Shown: positions 44,915-54,546, counted from the stretch's first letter. The stretch is 64,000 bases of DNA from Trinickia symbiotica (GCF_002934455.1 NZ_PTIR01000004.1:248001-312000), one strand, 5' to 3'. The notes: generated from the letters alone by a model not told the origin. Program-made: numbers and translations.

Positions 44915-45687
44915 CAGTGGACCCCCGCGCCCAAATATGCCTCGATCACCTTCGGGTCCTTCTGCACGTCCTGCGGCAGCCCTTCGGCGATCACCTTGCC
45001 GTAATCGAGCACCGTCATGCGGTTGCACAGGTGCATCACCAGCTTCACGTCGTGCTCGATCAAGAGGATCGTGCGGCCGTCGTTGCGAATCTTCTCGAGC
45101 AGCCTCGTGAGCTCGAGCTTTTCCGTCGCGTTCATGCCCGCGGCCGGCTCGTCGAGCGCGAGCAGCTTAGGATCGGTTGCCAGCGCGCGCGCAATCTCGA
45201 GCCGCCGCTGGTGGCCATACGACAGGTTGCGCGCCGTATAGTCCGCGTACTGCAGAACCCCCACGTACTCGAGCAGCTCCAGTGCGCGCTCCTTGATCTC
45301 GCGCTCTTCCTTGCGCTCGGCCGGCGTCTGGAACACCGCGCCGAAAAGCCCGTGCTTCGTGCGCACGTGGCGCCCCACCATTACGTTCTCGAGCGCCGTC
45401 ATGCCGCCGAAGAGGCGAATGTTTTGGAACGTTCGCGCGATGCCCGCCTGGGCGACCTGATAAACGGCCGTCGGCGTGTACGGCTTGCCGTCGAGCACGA
45501 AATCGCCCGAATCAGGCGTGTAAAGCCCCGTAATCACATTGAAGAACGTCGTCTTGCCGGCACCGTTCGGTCCGATCAAACCGTAGATCTGCCCTTCCTC
45601 GATCGTCAGCCCGACGTCCGAGAGCGCCTGCAGACCACCGAAACGCTTGTTCACGCCCTTGACGGACAAACGAATGTCTTTGCTCAT
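44914..45687 (-). CDS. livG: Branched-chain amino acid ABC transporter ATPase LivG
   Basis: A 257-aa ABC ATPase with Walker A LIGPNGAGKTTFFNVI, signature LSYGHQRRLEIARAL and Walker B LLALDEPAAGMNATE, the pattern of LivG. It is downstream of livM by 70 nt, a gap that carries a strong hairpin. Confidence 0.94.
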   Translation of the reverse strand: MSKDIRLSVKGVNKRFGGLQALSDVGLTIEEGQIYGLIGPNGAGKTTFFNVITGLYTPDSGDFVLDGKPYTPTAVYQVAQAGIARTFQNIRLFGGMTALENVMVGRHVRTKHGLFGAVFQTPAERKEEREIKERALELLEYVGVLQYADYTARNLSYGHQRRLEIARALATDPKLLALDEPAAGMNATEKLELTRLLEKIRNDGRTILLIEHDVKLVMHLCNRMTVLDYGKVIAEGLPQDVQKDPKVIEAYLGAGVH

Positions 45688-45703
45688 GAAGTTTTCTCCT
45701 GTC

Positions 45704-45737
45704 GACCAGAGTTAGCGCTTCAGCGGCTACTCTGGTC
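45704..45737 (-). repeat. Intercistronic hairpin between livM and livG
   Basis: GACCAGAGT (45704-45712) pairs with ACTCTGGTC (45729-45737) across 16 nt, and the stem extends inward with TAGC/GCTA and one bulge. It lies in the 70-nt gap and has no T run, so it is more likely an RNA-processing or stability element than a terminator. Confidence 0.6.
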
Positions 45738-45757
45738 TCATGCAAGGCTGCCGGGCC

Positions 45758-46927
45758 TTAGGCGCGTACCGGCTTCTTGCCGTTGCGCCTTGCCAGTTTC
45801 GCGATCTTGTCCTCGTGCTTCGCAGCGGGCCACAAGCCCTCCGAGCGGTACAGCATGATGAGCACCATCGCGAGACCGTACAGCAGTTGGCGGATCACTT
45901 CCGTATCGACGATCTGGTGACCGAACAGCATGTTCTGCAGCGGGCCCATCGTCGAGCGCAGGAACTCGGGGAACACCGCAAGCAGCACCGCGCCGAGAAT
46001 GACGCCCGGGATATGGCCCATGCCGCCCAGCACCACGCACGCGAGCACCACGACCGATTCCCAGAACGTGAAGGACTCGGGCGACACGAACCCTTGGAAG
46101 CCCGCGAACATCGCGCCCGACAGCCCGCCGAACGACGCCCCCATCGCGAATGCAAGCAGCTTCACGTTACGCGTGTTGATCCCCATCGCCTTCGCTGCGA
46201 TCTCGTCCTCGCGAATCGCCGCCCACGCGCGGCCGATACGCGAGTGCTGCAAGCGCGTACAGACCCAGATCACGAGCAGTGCGCAGAGCACGAAGAGGTA
46301 GTAGTAGAAGTAGACGGACGTAATCTGCAAGCCGAAGATCGTATGCGTCTGCGAGAGGCTGAAGCCGCCCACGTGCACGGGATCGATGCCCGTGATCCCC
46401 TGCGGCCCGTTCGTGATGTTCACCGGCCGATCGAGGTTGTTCATGAAGATCCGCACGATCTCGCCGAAGCCGAGCGTCACGATCGCGAGGTAGTCGCCGC
46501 GCAGGCGCAGCGTCGGAGCGCCGAGCAGCACGCCGAAGAACGCCGCGAGCGCCATCGCGATCGGCACGATGATGAAGTACGACAAGTGCATGCCGCCGGG
46601 CCACATGTGGTTGAACCACTCGAACTGATTGGCCAGGTGCGGCGAAGTCAGCAATGCCGCCGTGTAGGCGCCCACCGCGTAGAACGCGATATAGCCGAGG
46701 TCCAGCAGCCCCGCGAACCCGACCACCACGTTCAGGCCCAGGGCCAGCATGACGTAGAGCATCGCGAAGTCGAGCACGCGCACCCAGTAGTTGCCCCCTG
46801 CCGAGCCGATGATGAATGGCGCCGCGATCACGAACGCGGCCGTGATCAAGCCGACGACGAGAGTCTTGGCGGCGCTTTTCTCGGGAACGAGCGTCGTGGA
46901 CGGCTCGATCGGTTGAATTGAAGTCAT
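45758..46927 (-). CDS. livM: Branched-chain amino acid ABC transporter permease LivM
   Basis: A 389-aa permease started at ATG 46927 (MTSIQPIEPSTTLVPEKS). It has a charged N-terminal tail, then multiple hydrophobic segments and the LivM motifs ALGLNVVVGFAGLLDLGYIAFYAVGAY, PTLRLRGDYLAIVTLGFGEIVRI and INTRNVKLLAFAMGASFGGLSGAMFA. It follows livH by 16 nt. Confidence 0.93.
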   Translation of the reverse strand: MTSIQPIEPSTTLVPEKSAAKTLVVGLITAAFVIAAPFIIGSAGGNYWVRVLDFAMLYVMLALGLNVVVGFAGLLDLGYIAFYAVGAYTAALLTSPHLANQFEWFNHMWPGGMHLSYFIIVPIAMALAAFFGVLLGAPTLRLRGDYLAIVTLGFGEIVRIFMNNLDRPVNITNGPQGITGIDPVHVGGFSLSQTHTIFGLQITSVYFYYYLFVLCALLVIWVCTRLQHSRIGRAWAAIREDEIAAKAMGINTRNVKLLAFAMGASFGGLSGAMFAGFQGFVSPESFTFWESVVVLACVVLGGMGHIPGVILGAVLLAVFPEFLRSTMGPLQNMLFGHQIVDTEVIRQLLYGLAMVLIMLYRSEGLWPAAKHEDKIAKLARRNGKKPVRA

Positions 46928-46943
46928 GTTTTGCTCCTTACCC

Positions 46944-47894
46944 TTACGCGCGATCCGCGACACGCTCGCCGAGCAGGCCCGACGGACGGAACACCAGCAC
47001 GATGATCAGCACGATGAAAGCGAACACGTCCTGATAGTTGCTGCCGAAGACGCCGCCCGTGAGGTTGCCGATGTAGCCGGCACCCAGCTGTTCGATCAGA
47101 CCGAGCACCACGCCCCCTACCATCGCGCCCCCGAGGTTGCCGATACCGCCCAGCACCGCCGCCGTGAACGCCTTCATGCCCGGAATGAAGCCCATGTAGA
47201 AGTGGATGTTGCCGTACTCGGACGCGATCATGACGCCCGCGAGCGCGGCCAGCGCCGAGCCGATCATGAAGGTCGCCGAAATGACGAAATTCGGGTTGAC
47301 GCCCATGAGGCTGGCGACGCCCGGGTTCTCGGCGATGGCGCGCATCGCGCGGCCGAGCTTCGTCTTGTGCACGAGCAGCAGGAGCCCCGCCATCACGATG
47401 AACGCCGTCACGATGATGACGATCTCGGTCATCGATATCACGGCGCCGGGCGTCGTGTCGGTGGCCTTGATCACGTTGATCGGATCGGTCGGCAGCAGCT
47501 GCGGGAACGGCAGCGGATTGCGGCCCCAGATGATCATCGCGATCGTCTCGAGCAGAATCGAGACGCCGATCGCGGTGATGAGCGGGGCGAGGCGCGGCGC
47601 GCGACGCAACGGCCGGTACGCGGCGCGCTCGATCACATAGCCGACCACCGCGCAGACGATCGCGGCGATGAGGAGCCCGATGACGAGCGTCGCCACATTG
47701 CCGAGACCGGGGAAATGATTGTGCAGCACCGTGATGGCCGACAGCGCAACCATCGCGCCGATCATCAAAACATCGCCGTGCGCGAAGTTGATGATGCCCA
47801 GAATGCCGTAAACCATGGTGTAGCCCAGTGCGATGATGGCATAGACACTGCCCAGCACCAGACCGTTGAGGATCTGCTGGATGAAGATATCCAT
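46944..47894 (-). CDS. livH: Branched-chain amino acid ABC transporter permease LivH
   Basis: A 316-aa permease with about eight hydrophobic segments, starting MDIFIQQILNGLVLGSVYAIIALGYTMVYGILGIINFAHGD, the signature of LivH. It is the first clear gene of the operon livH-livM-livG-livF-livJ. The 755 nt upstream hold a possible small gene and a perfect inverted repeat at 48484-48502. Confidence 0.94.
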   Translation of the reverse strand: MDIFIQQILNGLVLGSVYAIIALGYTMVYGILGIINFAHGDVLMIGAMVALSAITVLHNHFPGLGNVATLVIGLLIAAIVCAVVGYVIERAAYRPLRRAPRLAPLITAIGVSILLETIAMIIWGRNPLPFPQLLPTDPINVIKATDTTPGAVISMTEIVIIVTAFIVMAGLLLLVHKTKLGRAMRAIAENPGVASLMGVNPNFVISATFMIGSALAALAGVMIASEYGNIHFYMGFIPGMKAFTAAVLGGIGNLGGAMVGGVVLGLIEQLGAGYIGNLTGGVFGSNYQDVFAFIVLIIVLVFRPSGLLGERVADRA

Positions 47895-48014
47895 TTAATG
47901 CTCCTTAGCCCGTGCGACTGGATTTCCGCCTTTGTTCACCGTAATGTGAACGGTCGGCGAAAACCGCAACGGCACTGCGGGTACTGATAAAAAAACCGGT
48001 AAGGGTTGGCCGCC

Positions 48015-48329
48015 TCACGCACCGCTTATGCCGTGATCCGGCGGGCGGTCCGATAAGGCGGATGCAAAAACGGCACCGTCGGGTATCCGGTGCCGTCGGG
48101 TTTCCCAGCTTGTCCCATCGCAAAAAACGATGCCCGTTCGGGCAAACGTCTCGCCACTGAATTCCGCCACGGCAGCCGCGCTTCGCGACGTCACGCGCAG
48201 AGGAAGTCCGAACCCCGGAAGCGTCCGGGTTTCCTCGTCTGCCGGCGAAACGGTGCGTGCCGCCTTACCGGTGCTCGCCTCGCCGCCGTTGGCCTTGCAA
48301 AGCGCGGCGTGAGCAAACTGAACATGCAT
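48015..48329 (-). CDS. Possible small unknown protein upstream of livH
   Basis: An uninterrupted 104-codon frame starting MHVQFAHAALCKANGGEAS at 48329, with AGGAG about 10 nt upstream. I recognise no domain, signal peptide or membrane segment. It is oriented with the liv genes and ends 120 nt before livH. It may be a real small gene or only the liv leader. Confidence 0.35.
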   Translation of the reverse strand: MHVQFAHAALCKANGGEASTGKAARTVSPADEETRTLPGFGLPLRVTSRSAAAVAEFSGETFARTGIVFCDGTSWETRRHRIPDGAVFASALSDRPPDHGISGA

Positions 48330-48649
48330 TAACTCGGTCTCCTGCGCCTTCCGAAACTGATCCCTGAAGGCCGCAAGACCTCTAGGACGGGCGCATTGTA
48401 ACTCCAATTATCGACTGGCCAAAAAGCCGAGTCGGCAGGGTTTTCCTGCATTGCAACCTTTTTTTGAGGTATAACGCGATTCCATTGCAACCCGGTTGCA
48501 ATGTTACGACAGTCGGCTGGCGCAACCAGGACCGGCTCGAGCGCCAATCCGCGCGAATCATCAAAGAAAAAAGCGCGCTCGCGGCGCGCTTTTTTCTTCT
48601 TCCATGACCTTGGTTATGACGGCCGCTCATCCGGCCAAACGTTGCCGTC
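48330..48649. promoter_or_regulatory. Intergenic region upstream of the liv operon, with inverted repeat
   Basis: This 320-nt gap lies between the liv side and ispH. It holds a perfect inverted repeat ATTGCAACC-C-GGTTGCAAT (48484-48502), a third copy of ATTGCAACC at 48450-48458, the A/T-rich stretch around 48458-48475, and a bidirectional terminator (48565-48599). Confidence 0.6.
48565..48599. terminator. Bidirectional terminator downstream of ispH
   Basis: AAGAAAAAAGCGCGC pairs with GCGCGCTTTTTTCTT across a short GC-rich loop. It ends the fkpB-ispH message (minus strand, ispH stop at 48650) and insulates the liv promoter region. Confidence 0.85.
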
Positions 48650-49615
48650 TCATTGGGGGAGCGACAAACCGCGTGGCAGCGGAAATGCGATGCTTTCCTC
48701 GATTCCATCGAGTGCCCGCACGTTGCGCACGCCCAGTTCGCGCAGGCGGGCGATCACGGCTTGTGCGAGCACCTCGGGCGCCGACGCCCCCGCCGTCACG
48801 CCGATGCGCCGCTTGCCCTCGACCCAGGCGGGATCGATCTGATCGGGGGAATCGACCATATAGGCCGGCACGCCGCGCTTTTCCGCCACTTCGCGCAACC
48901 GGTTCGAGTTCGAACTGTTGGGACTGCCGACGACGATGACGACGTCGCATTGCGGCGCCATGAATTTGACGGCGTCCTGGCGGTTCTGCGTCGCGTAGCA
49001 GATATCCTGCTTCTTCGGCTCGCGAATACCCGGAAAACGAGCCTTCAGGGCGGCGATAATTTCCGAAGCATCGTCGACCGACAGCGTCGTTTGCGTGACG
49101 AACGCGATCCGGCCCGGATCGGCAAGCTCCAGCGCATTCACGTCTTCGATGCTCTCGACGAGGTACATGCCCTCACCGCACTGGCCCATCGTTCCTTCGA
49201 CCTCGGGGTGGCCACGATGGCCGATCATGATGATGTCGAGGCCCTCTTGCCGCATTTTCGCGACCTCGATGTGAACCTTCGTCACGAGCGGACAAGTCGC
49301 ATCGTAGACGCGCAGACCGCGCGCCTCGGCATCCTCGCGCACGGCTTTCGGCACGCCGTGCGCGCTGAAAACGACGGTGCTGCCCGTCGGCACTTCGTCG
49401 AGCACTTCGACGAATATCGCGCCCTTCTTGCGCAGATCGTCCACGACATACGCGTTGTGGACGATCTCGTGACGCACATAGATGGGAGCGCCGTAGAGCT
49501 TGATCGCGCGCTCGACGATTTCGATCGCGCGATCGACGCCGGCACAGAAGCCGCGCGGCTGCGCGAGCAGGATTTCCGCATCCGCTGCGGCGAGAGAAGT
49601 ATCTGTGAGGCTCAT
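48650..49615 (-). CDS. ispH: 4-hydroxy-3-methylbut-2-enyl diphosphate reductase IspH
   Basis: IspH makes IPP and DMAPP in the last step of the MEP isoprenoid pathway. The 321-aa protein has the three [4Fe-4S] cysteines in [33 protein letters not shown] and [14 protein letters not shown], and catalytic elements EIVHNAYVV and [15 protein letters not shown]. It starts 3 nt after fkpB, the conserved order in proteobacteria. Confidence 0.96.
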   Translation of the reverse strand: MSLTDTSLAAADAEILLAQPRGFCAGVDRAIEIVERAIKLYGAPIYVRHEIVHNAYVVDDLRKKGAIFVEVLDEVPTGSTVVFSAHGVPKAVREDAEARGLRVYDATCPLVTKVHIEVAKMRQEGLDIIMIGHRGHPEVEGTMGQCGEGMYLVESIEDVNALELADPGRIAFVTQTTLSVDDASEIIAALKARFPGIREPKKQDICYATQNRQDAVKFMAPQCDVVIVVGSPNSSNSNRLREVAEKRGVPAYMVDSPDQIDPAWVEGKRRIGVTAGASAPEVLAQAVIARLRELGVRNVRALDGIEESIAFPLPRGLSLPQ

Positions 49616-49618
49616 GTC

Positions 49619-50074
49619 TTACAGAATCCCGATGATCTTGACTTCGAACGCCAACGCCTGCCCGGCGAGCGGGTGGTTGAAGTCGAAAAGCGCGGACGTC
49701 TCGCCGATTTCCTTCAGCACGCCCGCGTAGCGGCCGCCGTCGGGCGCGTTGAACTCGACGACCTCGCCGGGGGTGAAATCGTCGTCGACCATCCCGTTTG
49801 CGCGCAGCGCGGCGAGCGACACGCGCTGGACGAGATCGGGGTTGCGCTCGCCGAAGGCGACGCCGGCACCTAGCCGGAAGGTCGAATGGTGCCCCGTCTT
49901 CAACCCCACGAGAATGTCTTCGAGCGGCGGCGCGATCTGCCCGGCGCCGATGAGCAGCGTGGCCGGCTTGTCGGCGAAAGTGTTGACGATATCGCCGCCA
50001 TCGGCAAGTGAAAGCCGGTAGTGAAGCGTCACATGGGAGCCGGGTTTCACTTCGGAGATGTCGATGATGCTCAT
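49619..50074 (-). CDS. fkpB: FKBP-type peptidyl-prolyl isomerase (SlpA/FkpB)
   Basis: A 151-aa protein of the SlyD/FkpB type: KPGSHVTLHYRLSLADGGDIVNTF, then GLKTGHHSTFRLGAGVAFGERNPDLVQRV and the FDFNHPLAGQALAFEVKI end characteristic of the family. It has no His-rich SlyD tail. A cis-trans prolyl isomerase/chaperone, co-transcribed with ispH. Confidence 0.93.
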   Translation of the reverse strand: MSIIDISEVKPGSHVTLHYRLSLADGGDIVNTFADKPATLLIGAGQIAPPLEDILVGLKTGHHSTFRLGAGVAFGERNPDLVQRVSLAALRANGMVDDDFTPGEVVEFNAPDGGRYAGVLKEIGETSALFDFNHPLAGQALAFEVKIIGIL

Positions 50075-50271
50075 GAGATGACTCGTTTCGTCGGGGCGCG
50101 ATCCGCGCGGCGCGCGCAGGGAAGAGGGAAACCGTTCCGCGCCCCAGGCGCAAAGTCTCTATTGTAAGGCACGTTGCCGAGCGAGGCGGGGGCCGGACCG
50201 CGGCCGCGGTCCGCCGCCCCGCCACCGCTTTCGCGACGGCCCGCTGATATGCGAATGTGGGAGAGTACGGT

Positions 50272-51012
50272 ATGGAATTTAGTTCCGACATTGCTGAAAC
50301 GGAAACGGCTGAAACGGTCGTAGCGGCCGAGCCCGCGAAATCACGCGAACTCCGCCCGCGCGACGATATGCCGCGCGAGCGGCTCCTGAAGGTGGGCGCG
50401 GGCGCGCTGTCGGACGCCGAGCTGATCGCGCTTTTTCTCGGCTGCGGCGTGCCGGGTCACAACGTGTTTGAGGTGTCGCGGGCGCTGCTCGAGCGGTTCG
50501 GCTCGCTGCGCGGGATGCTCGATGCCAGCCCGGCGGATTTCGCCGGAATGCGCGGCATCGGACCGGCAAAGAAGGCGATACTGCTCGCCGTCTTCGAGAT
50601 GGCGCGGCGCGCGCTCGCCGAAAAAGCCAGGGAGCAGCCCCTCATCGATTCGAGCGCCGCCGTCGAGGATTATGTGCGGCTGTTGATCGGCACGCGCCCT
50701 CACGAGGTCTTTCTCTGCCTTTTTCTCGACGCGCGGCACCGCCTCATCGACAGCGAGGAGTGCTCACGCGGATCGATCGCGCACATGGCCGTCTACCCGC
50801 GCGAGATCGTGCGCCGAGCCCTCGCAACGAACGCGGCCGCGCTGATCGTCGCGCACAACCATCCGTCGGGCGCGGCCAAGCCGAGCGCGAGCGATCGTCA
50901 GCTCACGCGCGTGCTGCGCGACGCGCTCTCGCTCATCGATGTGCGGCTCGTCGATCATCTCGTGGTCGGACGAAACACGGTCTTCTCCTTCGCGAATTCA
51001 GGGTTGCTTTGA
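50272..51012 (+). CDS. radC: RadC-family JAB-domain protein
   Basis: A 246-aa protein started at ATG 50272. It has an N-terminal helix-hairpin-helix-like region ([30 protein letters not shown]) and a C-terminal MPN/JAB metalloprotease-like domain with the metal motif [14 protein letters not shown]. RadC's role in repair is not settled. Its usual place upstream of rpmBG is seen here. A perfect 24-bp palindrome follows the stop. Confidence 0.92.
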   Translation: MEFSSDIAETETAETVVAAEPAKSRELRPRDDMPRERLLKVGAGALSDAELIALFLGCGVPGHNVFEVSRALLERFGSLRGMLDASPADFAGMRGIGPAKKAILLAVFEMARRALAEKAREQPLIDSSAAVEDYVRLLIGTRPHEVFLCLFLDARHRLIDSEECSRGSIAHMAVYPREIVRRALATNAAALIVAHNHPSGAAKPSASDRQLTRVLRDALSLIDVRLVDHLVVGRNTVFSFANSGLL

Positions 51013-51015
51013 GGC

Positions 51016-51039
51016 GGTGGGCGCGCCGGCGCGCCCACC
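51016..51039 (+). terminator. Hairpin after radC
   Basis: GGTGGGCGCGCC joined to GGCGCGCCCACC is a perfect 24-bp palindrome starting 3 nt after the radC stop. It lacks a T run, so it is a terminator-like or mRNA-end hairpin rather than a standard intrinsic terminator. Confidence 0.5.
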
Positions 51040-51059
51040 GAGGCAAACGCAAATAACGT

Positions 51060-51089
51060 TTGATTTTTCGGCGCTTTTTCTGCTAGAAT
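51060..51089 (+). promoter_or_regulatory. Predicted promoter of rpmBG
   Basis: TTGATT (51060-51065), an 18-nt spacer and TAGAAT (51084-51089). It lies in a locally A/T-rich stretch and would give a leader of about 300 nt before rpmB. Confidence 0.6.
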
Positions 51090-51393
51090 CGCCGTCTGCC
51101 TATTTTTTCCGATCCGAATCGCATCCGGAATCCGGACGCTCGGATGCGGTCATGGCGCCGCGCCCGCATTCGTACCGGTGTGGTACCGGCAAAGTACGAC
51201 GGGCGGCGGCCGAACGATCGTCGTCGGCGAGAGTCGAGCAGGAAGTCGAACGAAGCGAGCGACGAACAACGGCCGATAAGGCGAAGAGGTCTGAAGGAAT
51301 CAGAGCGGATACGCCCGAAAGCGGTAGCGTAGGCCGGTCCGGCTCTCGAACCCAGGCTTGAACCGAATATAAGCGTTTTAGGAGTGCTCTCAT
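51090..51393 (+). other. Roughly 300-nt leader of rpmB
   Basis: No convincing gene is seen. There are several short inverted repeats, such as CCGGT/ACCGG near 51175-51190. Open frames here are short and Arg/Ser-rich with no recognisable pattern. The sequence is likely the 5' untranslated region of the ribosomal protein operon. Confidence 0.45.
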
Positions 51394-51627
51394 ATGGCAC
51401 GCGTATGCCAAGTAACTGGGAAAGCGCCGATGAGCGGCAACAACGTTTCCCACGCGAACAACAAGACGAAGCGGCGCTTTTTGCCGAACCTGCAAAACCG
51501 CCGCTTCTGGGTGGAGAGCGAGAACCGCTGGGTGAGCCTGCGCGTCTCGAACGCGGGTCTGCGCCTCATCGACAAGAAGGGCATCGAGTCCGTGCTTGCC
51601 GACTTGCGCGCACGCGGCGAAATCTAA
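51394..51627 (+). CDS. rpmB: 50S ribosomal protein L28
   Basis: A 77-aa basic protein, [34 protein letters not shown], with the full L28 pattern and [27 protein letters not shown]. It lacks the four-cysteine zinc ribbon (a single Cys at position 5), so it is the zinc-independent form. GGAG precedes the start. rpmG follows after 17 nt. Confidence 0.97.
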   Translation: MARVCQVTGKAPMSGNNVSHANNKTKRRFLPNLQNRRFWVESENRWVSLRVSNAGLRLIDKKGIESVLADLRARGEI

Positions 51628-51644
51628 GCGAAGGAGTCTGAATC

Positions 51645-51812
51645 ATGGCGAAAGGCGCACGCGACAAGATCAAGCTTGAGTCGACCGCAGGCACGGGTCA
51701 CTTCTACACCACGACGAAGAACAAGCGCAACATGCCCGAGAAGATGGAGATCATGAAGTTCGATCCCGTCGCTCGCAAGCATGTCGCGTACAAGGAAACC
51801 AAGATCAAGTGA
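51645..51812 (+). CDS. rpmG: 50S ribosomal protein L33
   Basis: A 55-aa protein starting [20 protein letters not shown] and ending [10 protein letters not shown], the usual L33. It has no cysteines, so it is the zinc-free form, matching L28 next to it. A GGAG site (AAGGAGTCTGAATC) precedes ATG 51645. Confidence 0.97.
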
Positions 51813-51848
51813 TCGGTTGTTTCCTTCGAGCTTGATCGACAAACACGG

Positions 51849-51878
51849 CAAAAGCCCCGCATCCCAGCGGGGCTTTTG
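51849..51878 (+). terminator. Terminator of rpmBG
   Basis: CAAAAGCCCCGC (51849-51860) pairs with GCGGGGCTTTTG (51867-51878) across a 6-nt loop, 36 nt past the rpmG stop. A four-T end makes it a plausible intrinsic terminator. Confidence 0.8.
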
Positions 51879-51926
51879 CGTTTACCGGAGCAAGAGCCCT
51901 CGATCCAACGGGCAAGAGGAACGCAA

Positions 51927-53525
51927 ATGAATTTCGACGTCGTGATCGTGGGCAGCGGGCTTGCGGGTTTGACGGTCGCATTGAACCTCGCCGAAAAGCG
52001 CCGCGTCGCGGTCCTCGCCAAGCGATCGATGACCGAGGGCGCGAGCGATTGGGCTCAGGGCGGCATCGCGGCCGTGCTCGACTCGGCCGACAGCATCGAG
52101 AACCACGTCCGCGACACGTTGGTCGCTGGCGCGGGCCTTTGCGACGAAGCCGCGACACGCTTCATCGTCGAAGGCGGCCGTGCCGCCATCGAATGGCTGA
52201 TCGAGCGCGGCGTCCCGTTCACGCGCGACGAAGCAGCCGAGCTCGGATTTCATTTGACGCGGGAAGGCGGGCACAGTCACCGGCGCATCATTCATGCGGC
52301 GGATGCAACGGGGCACGCCGTTGTCGAGACGTTGTCCGAGCGCGTGCGTCAGCATCCGAACATCACGCTGCTCGAGGATCACTACGCCATCGACCTCATT
52401 ACGTCGGACAGGCTTGGATTGCCCGGTCGCCGTTGCCACGGCCTCTACGCGCTCGATCTCGCCAGCGGACGCACCGTCACCCTGCAGGCGCCGCATACGG
52501 TGCTCGCAACGGGAGGTGCGGGCAAGGTCTATTTGTACACGACCAACCCGGACACCGCGACCGGGGACGGGATTGCGATGGCTTGGCGCGCCGGCTGCCG
52601 CGTCTCGAACATGGAGTTCATCCAGTTCCATCCGACTTGCCTCTTCCATCCTTACGCGAAATCGTTCCTGATTTCGGAGGCCGTGCGCGGCGAAGGGGGC
52701 CGGCTGCTGCTGCCCGACGGCACACGGTTCATGCCGGCGCACGACGAACGGGCCGAACTCGCGCCGCGCGACATCGTGGCGCGAGCGATCGACTTCGAGA
52801 TCAAGAAGCGCGGGATCGACTGCGTCTATCTCGACATCAGCCATCAGCCGGCTGCCTTCCTGCGCGAACATTTCCCGACGATTCTCGCGCGCTGCCTCGA
52901 GTTTGGCATCGACATCACGAAAGACCCGATTCCCGTGGTGCCTGCCGCGCATTACACCTGCGGCGGCGTCGTCACGGATCTCGCCGGCCGCACCGATCTC
53001 GCGGGGCTCTACGCCGTCGGCGAGACGGCCAGCACCGGGCTGCACGGCGCGAACCGGCTGGCGAGCAACTCGCTGCTCGAATGCCTCGTCATCGGCCGCT
53101 CGACGTCGGCTGTCATCGAAAGCGACGGTTTTGAGGCTGGCGCGCACGCGCCGTTGCCCGATTGGGATGAAAGCCGCGTGTCCGATCCCGACGAGGAAGT
53201 CGTCGTCGCGCACAACTGGGACGAACTGCGGCGGCTCATGTGGAACTACGTCGGCATCGTGCGCACCGACAAGCGGCTCACGCGCGCGAAACATCGGATT
53301 GCGCTTTTACGCGATGAAATTCAGGAGTACTACGCGAACTTCAAGGTAAGCCGCGACCTGCTCGAATTGCGCAACCTCGTCGACGTGGCGATGCTGATCG
53401 TCGACAGCGCGCGCTCGCGGCGCGAAAGCCGCGGACTGCACTTTTCGCGCGACTGGCCCGCGGCACTCCCCAAGGCACTGCCGACCGTACTTGCTCCCGA
53501 GCGCGTGCGAAATCGGCAAGTCTGA
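51927..53525 (+). CDS. nadB: L-aspartate oxidase NadB
   Basis: A 532-aa flavoprotein that oxidises aspartate to iminoaspartate, the first step of NAD synthesis. It begins [25 protein letters not shown] (FAD dinucleotide fold) and has [33 protein letters not shown] and [16 protein letters not shown]. The 17 codons before ATG 51927 overlap the rpmG terminator and are unlikely to be translated. The other two steps are encoded convergently just downstream. Confidence 0.95.
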   Translation: MNFDVVIVGSGLAGLTVALNLAEKRRVAVLAKRSMTEGASDWAQGGIAAVLDSADSIENHVRDTLVAGAGLCDEAATRFIVEGGRAAIEWLIERGVPFTRDEAAELGFHLTREGGHSHRRIIHAADATGHAVVETLSERVRQHPNITLLEDHYAIDLITSDRLGLPGRRCHGLYALDLASGRTVTLQAPHTVLATGGAGKVYLYTTNPDTATGDGIAMAWRAGCRVSNMEFIQFHPTCLFHPYAKSFLISEAVRGEGGRLLLPDGTRFMPAHDERAELAPRDIVARAIDFEIKKRGIDCVYLDISHQPAAFLREHFPTILARCLEFGIDITKDPIPVVPAAHYTCGGVVTDLAGRTDLAGLYAVGETASTGLHGANRLASNSLLECLVIGRSTSAVIESDGFEAGAHAPLPDWDESRVSDPDEEVVVAHNWDELRRLMWNYVGIVRTDKRLTRAKHRIALLRDEIQEYYANFKVSRDLLELRNLVDVAMLIVDSARSRRESRGLHFSRDWPAALPKALPTVLAPERVRNRQV

Positions 53526-53623
53526 TAGCGGCCCGCGCGGGTGCCGCTGCAACCGCGCGCGTAATCCACATCCGTTCGCTGGCTCGCTGGCCACGCCTTG
53601 CGAAGGTCACGCGAGCAGCCGCG

Positions 53624-54523
53624 CTACACGATCCGCATCGAATAATCGGTCGCACGAACATCCTTCGTCAGCGAACCGATCGAGATGCGGTCGACCCCTG
53701 TCTCGGCGATCGTACGCACCGTATCGAAGTTCACGCCGCCCGACACTTCGAGCACGGCGCGGCCGGCCGTCAGCTTCACGGCATCGCGCATCGCCGCGAA
53801 TGAGAAATTGTCGAGCAGGATCGACTGCGCGCCATGCGCGAGCGCGGACTCGAGCTGCTCGAGCGTCTCGACCTCGATCTGAACGGGAACGCCCGCATCG
53901 AGCGCATAGGCCGCTTCTAGCGCCGCCCCGATGCCGCCCGCCGCGGCAATGTGGTTTTCCTTGATGAGAATGCCGTCGTAAAGGGCGAGCCGTTGATTCG
54001 CGCCTCCGCCGACACGCACCGCGTATTTCTGCGCGAGCCGCAGGCCCGGCAGCGTCTTGCGCGTGTCCAGGATACGGGCGCGTGTGCCGGCGATCGCATC
54101 GACGTAGCGGCACGTCGCGCTCGCCACGCCCGAAAGCAACTGCAGGAAATTGAGCCCATTGCGCTCGGCAGTCAACAGCGCGCGCACAGGGCCGCGCAAT
54201 TCACAGACGACGGAATCGGCCGTCATGCGATCGCCCTCACGGTAGCGCCAGTCGATTTCAATCGACGGCTCTACATGGCGCATCACGGCCGCAAACCACG
54301 GCACGCCGCAAAGGATCGCCTCCTCGCGTACGACGATGCGCGCGTCACGCACCGCGTCGGCCGGCACGAGACGCCCCGTCACGTCGCCGCTGCCGACATC
54401 CTCGGCGAGCGCATCAGCAACGTTGCGCGCCAGTGCGGCGTCGAACGCCGCGCCGTACTGCGCGCGGATTTCCGAATATAGCGGCGACACTGCGTCGCCC
54501 TGAATCGTGTGCTGTTCCGACAT
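53624..54523 (-). CDS. nadC: Quinolinate phosphoribosyltransferase NadC
   Basis: A 299-aa enzyme started at ATG 54523 (MSEQHTIQGDAVSPLYSE). It converts quinolinate to nicotinate mononucleotide. It has AEDVGSGDVTGRLVP, AERNGLNFLQLLSGVAS, ILDTRKTLPGLR, KYAVRVGGGANQRLALYDGILIKENHI and LEVSGGVNFDTVRTIAETGVDRISIGSLTKD. It lies 23 nt after nadA. Confidence 0.95.
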   Translation of the reverse strand: MSEQHTIQGDAVSPLYSEIRAQYGAAFDAALARNVADALAEDVGSGDVTGRLVPADAVRDARIVVREEAILCGVPWFAAVMRHVEPSIEIDWRYREGDRMTADSVVCELRGPVRALLTAERNGLNFLQLLSGVASATCRYVDAIAGTRARILDTRKTLPGLRLAQKYAVRVGGGANQRLALYDGILIKENHIAAAGGIGAALEAAYALDAGVPVQIEVETLEQLESALAHGAQSILLDNFSFAAMRDAVKLTAGRAVLEVSGGVNFDTVRTIAETGVDRISIGSLTKDVRATDYSMRIV

Positions 54524-54546
54524 CGACGAAGTTCCCGCTATTGGCA

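Noticed and set aside
51144-51361. Small Arg/Ser-rich frames before rpmB
   Set aside because: No start context or family pattern; they fall in the likely untranslated leader of rpmB.
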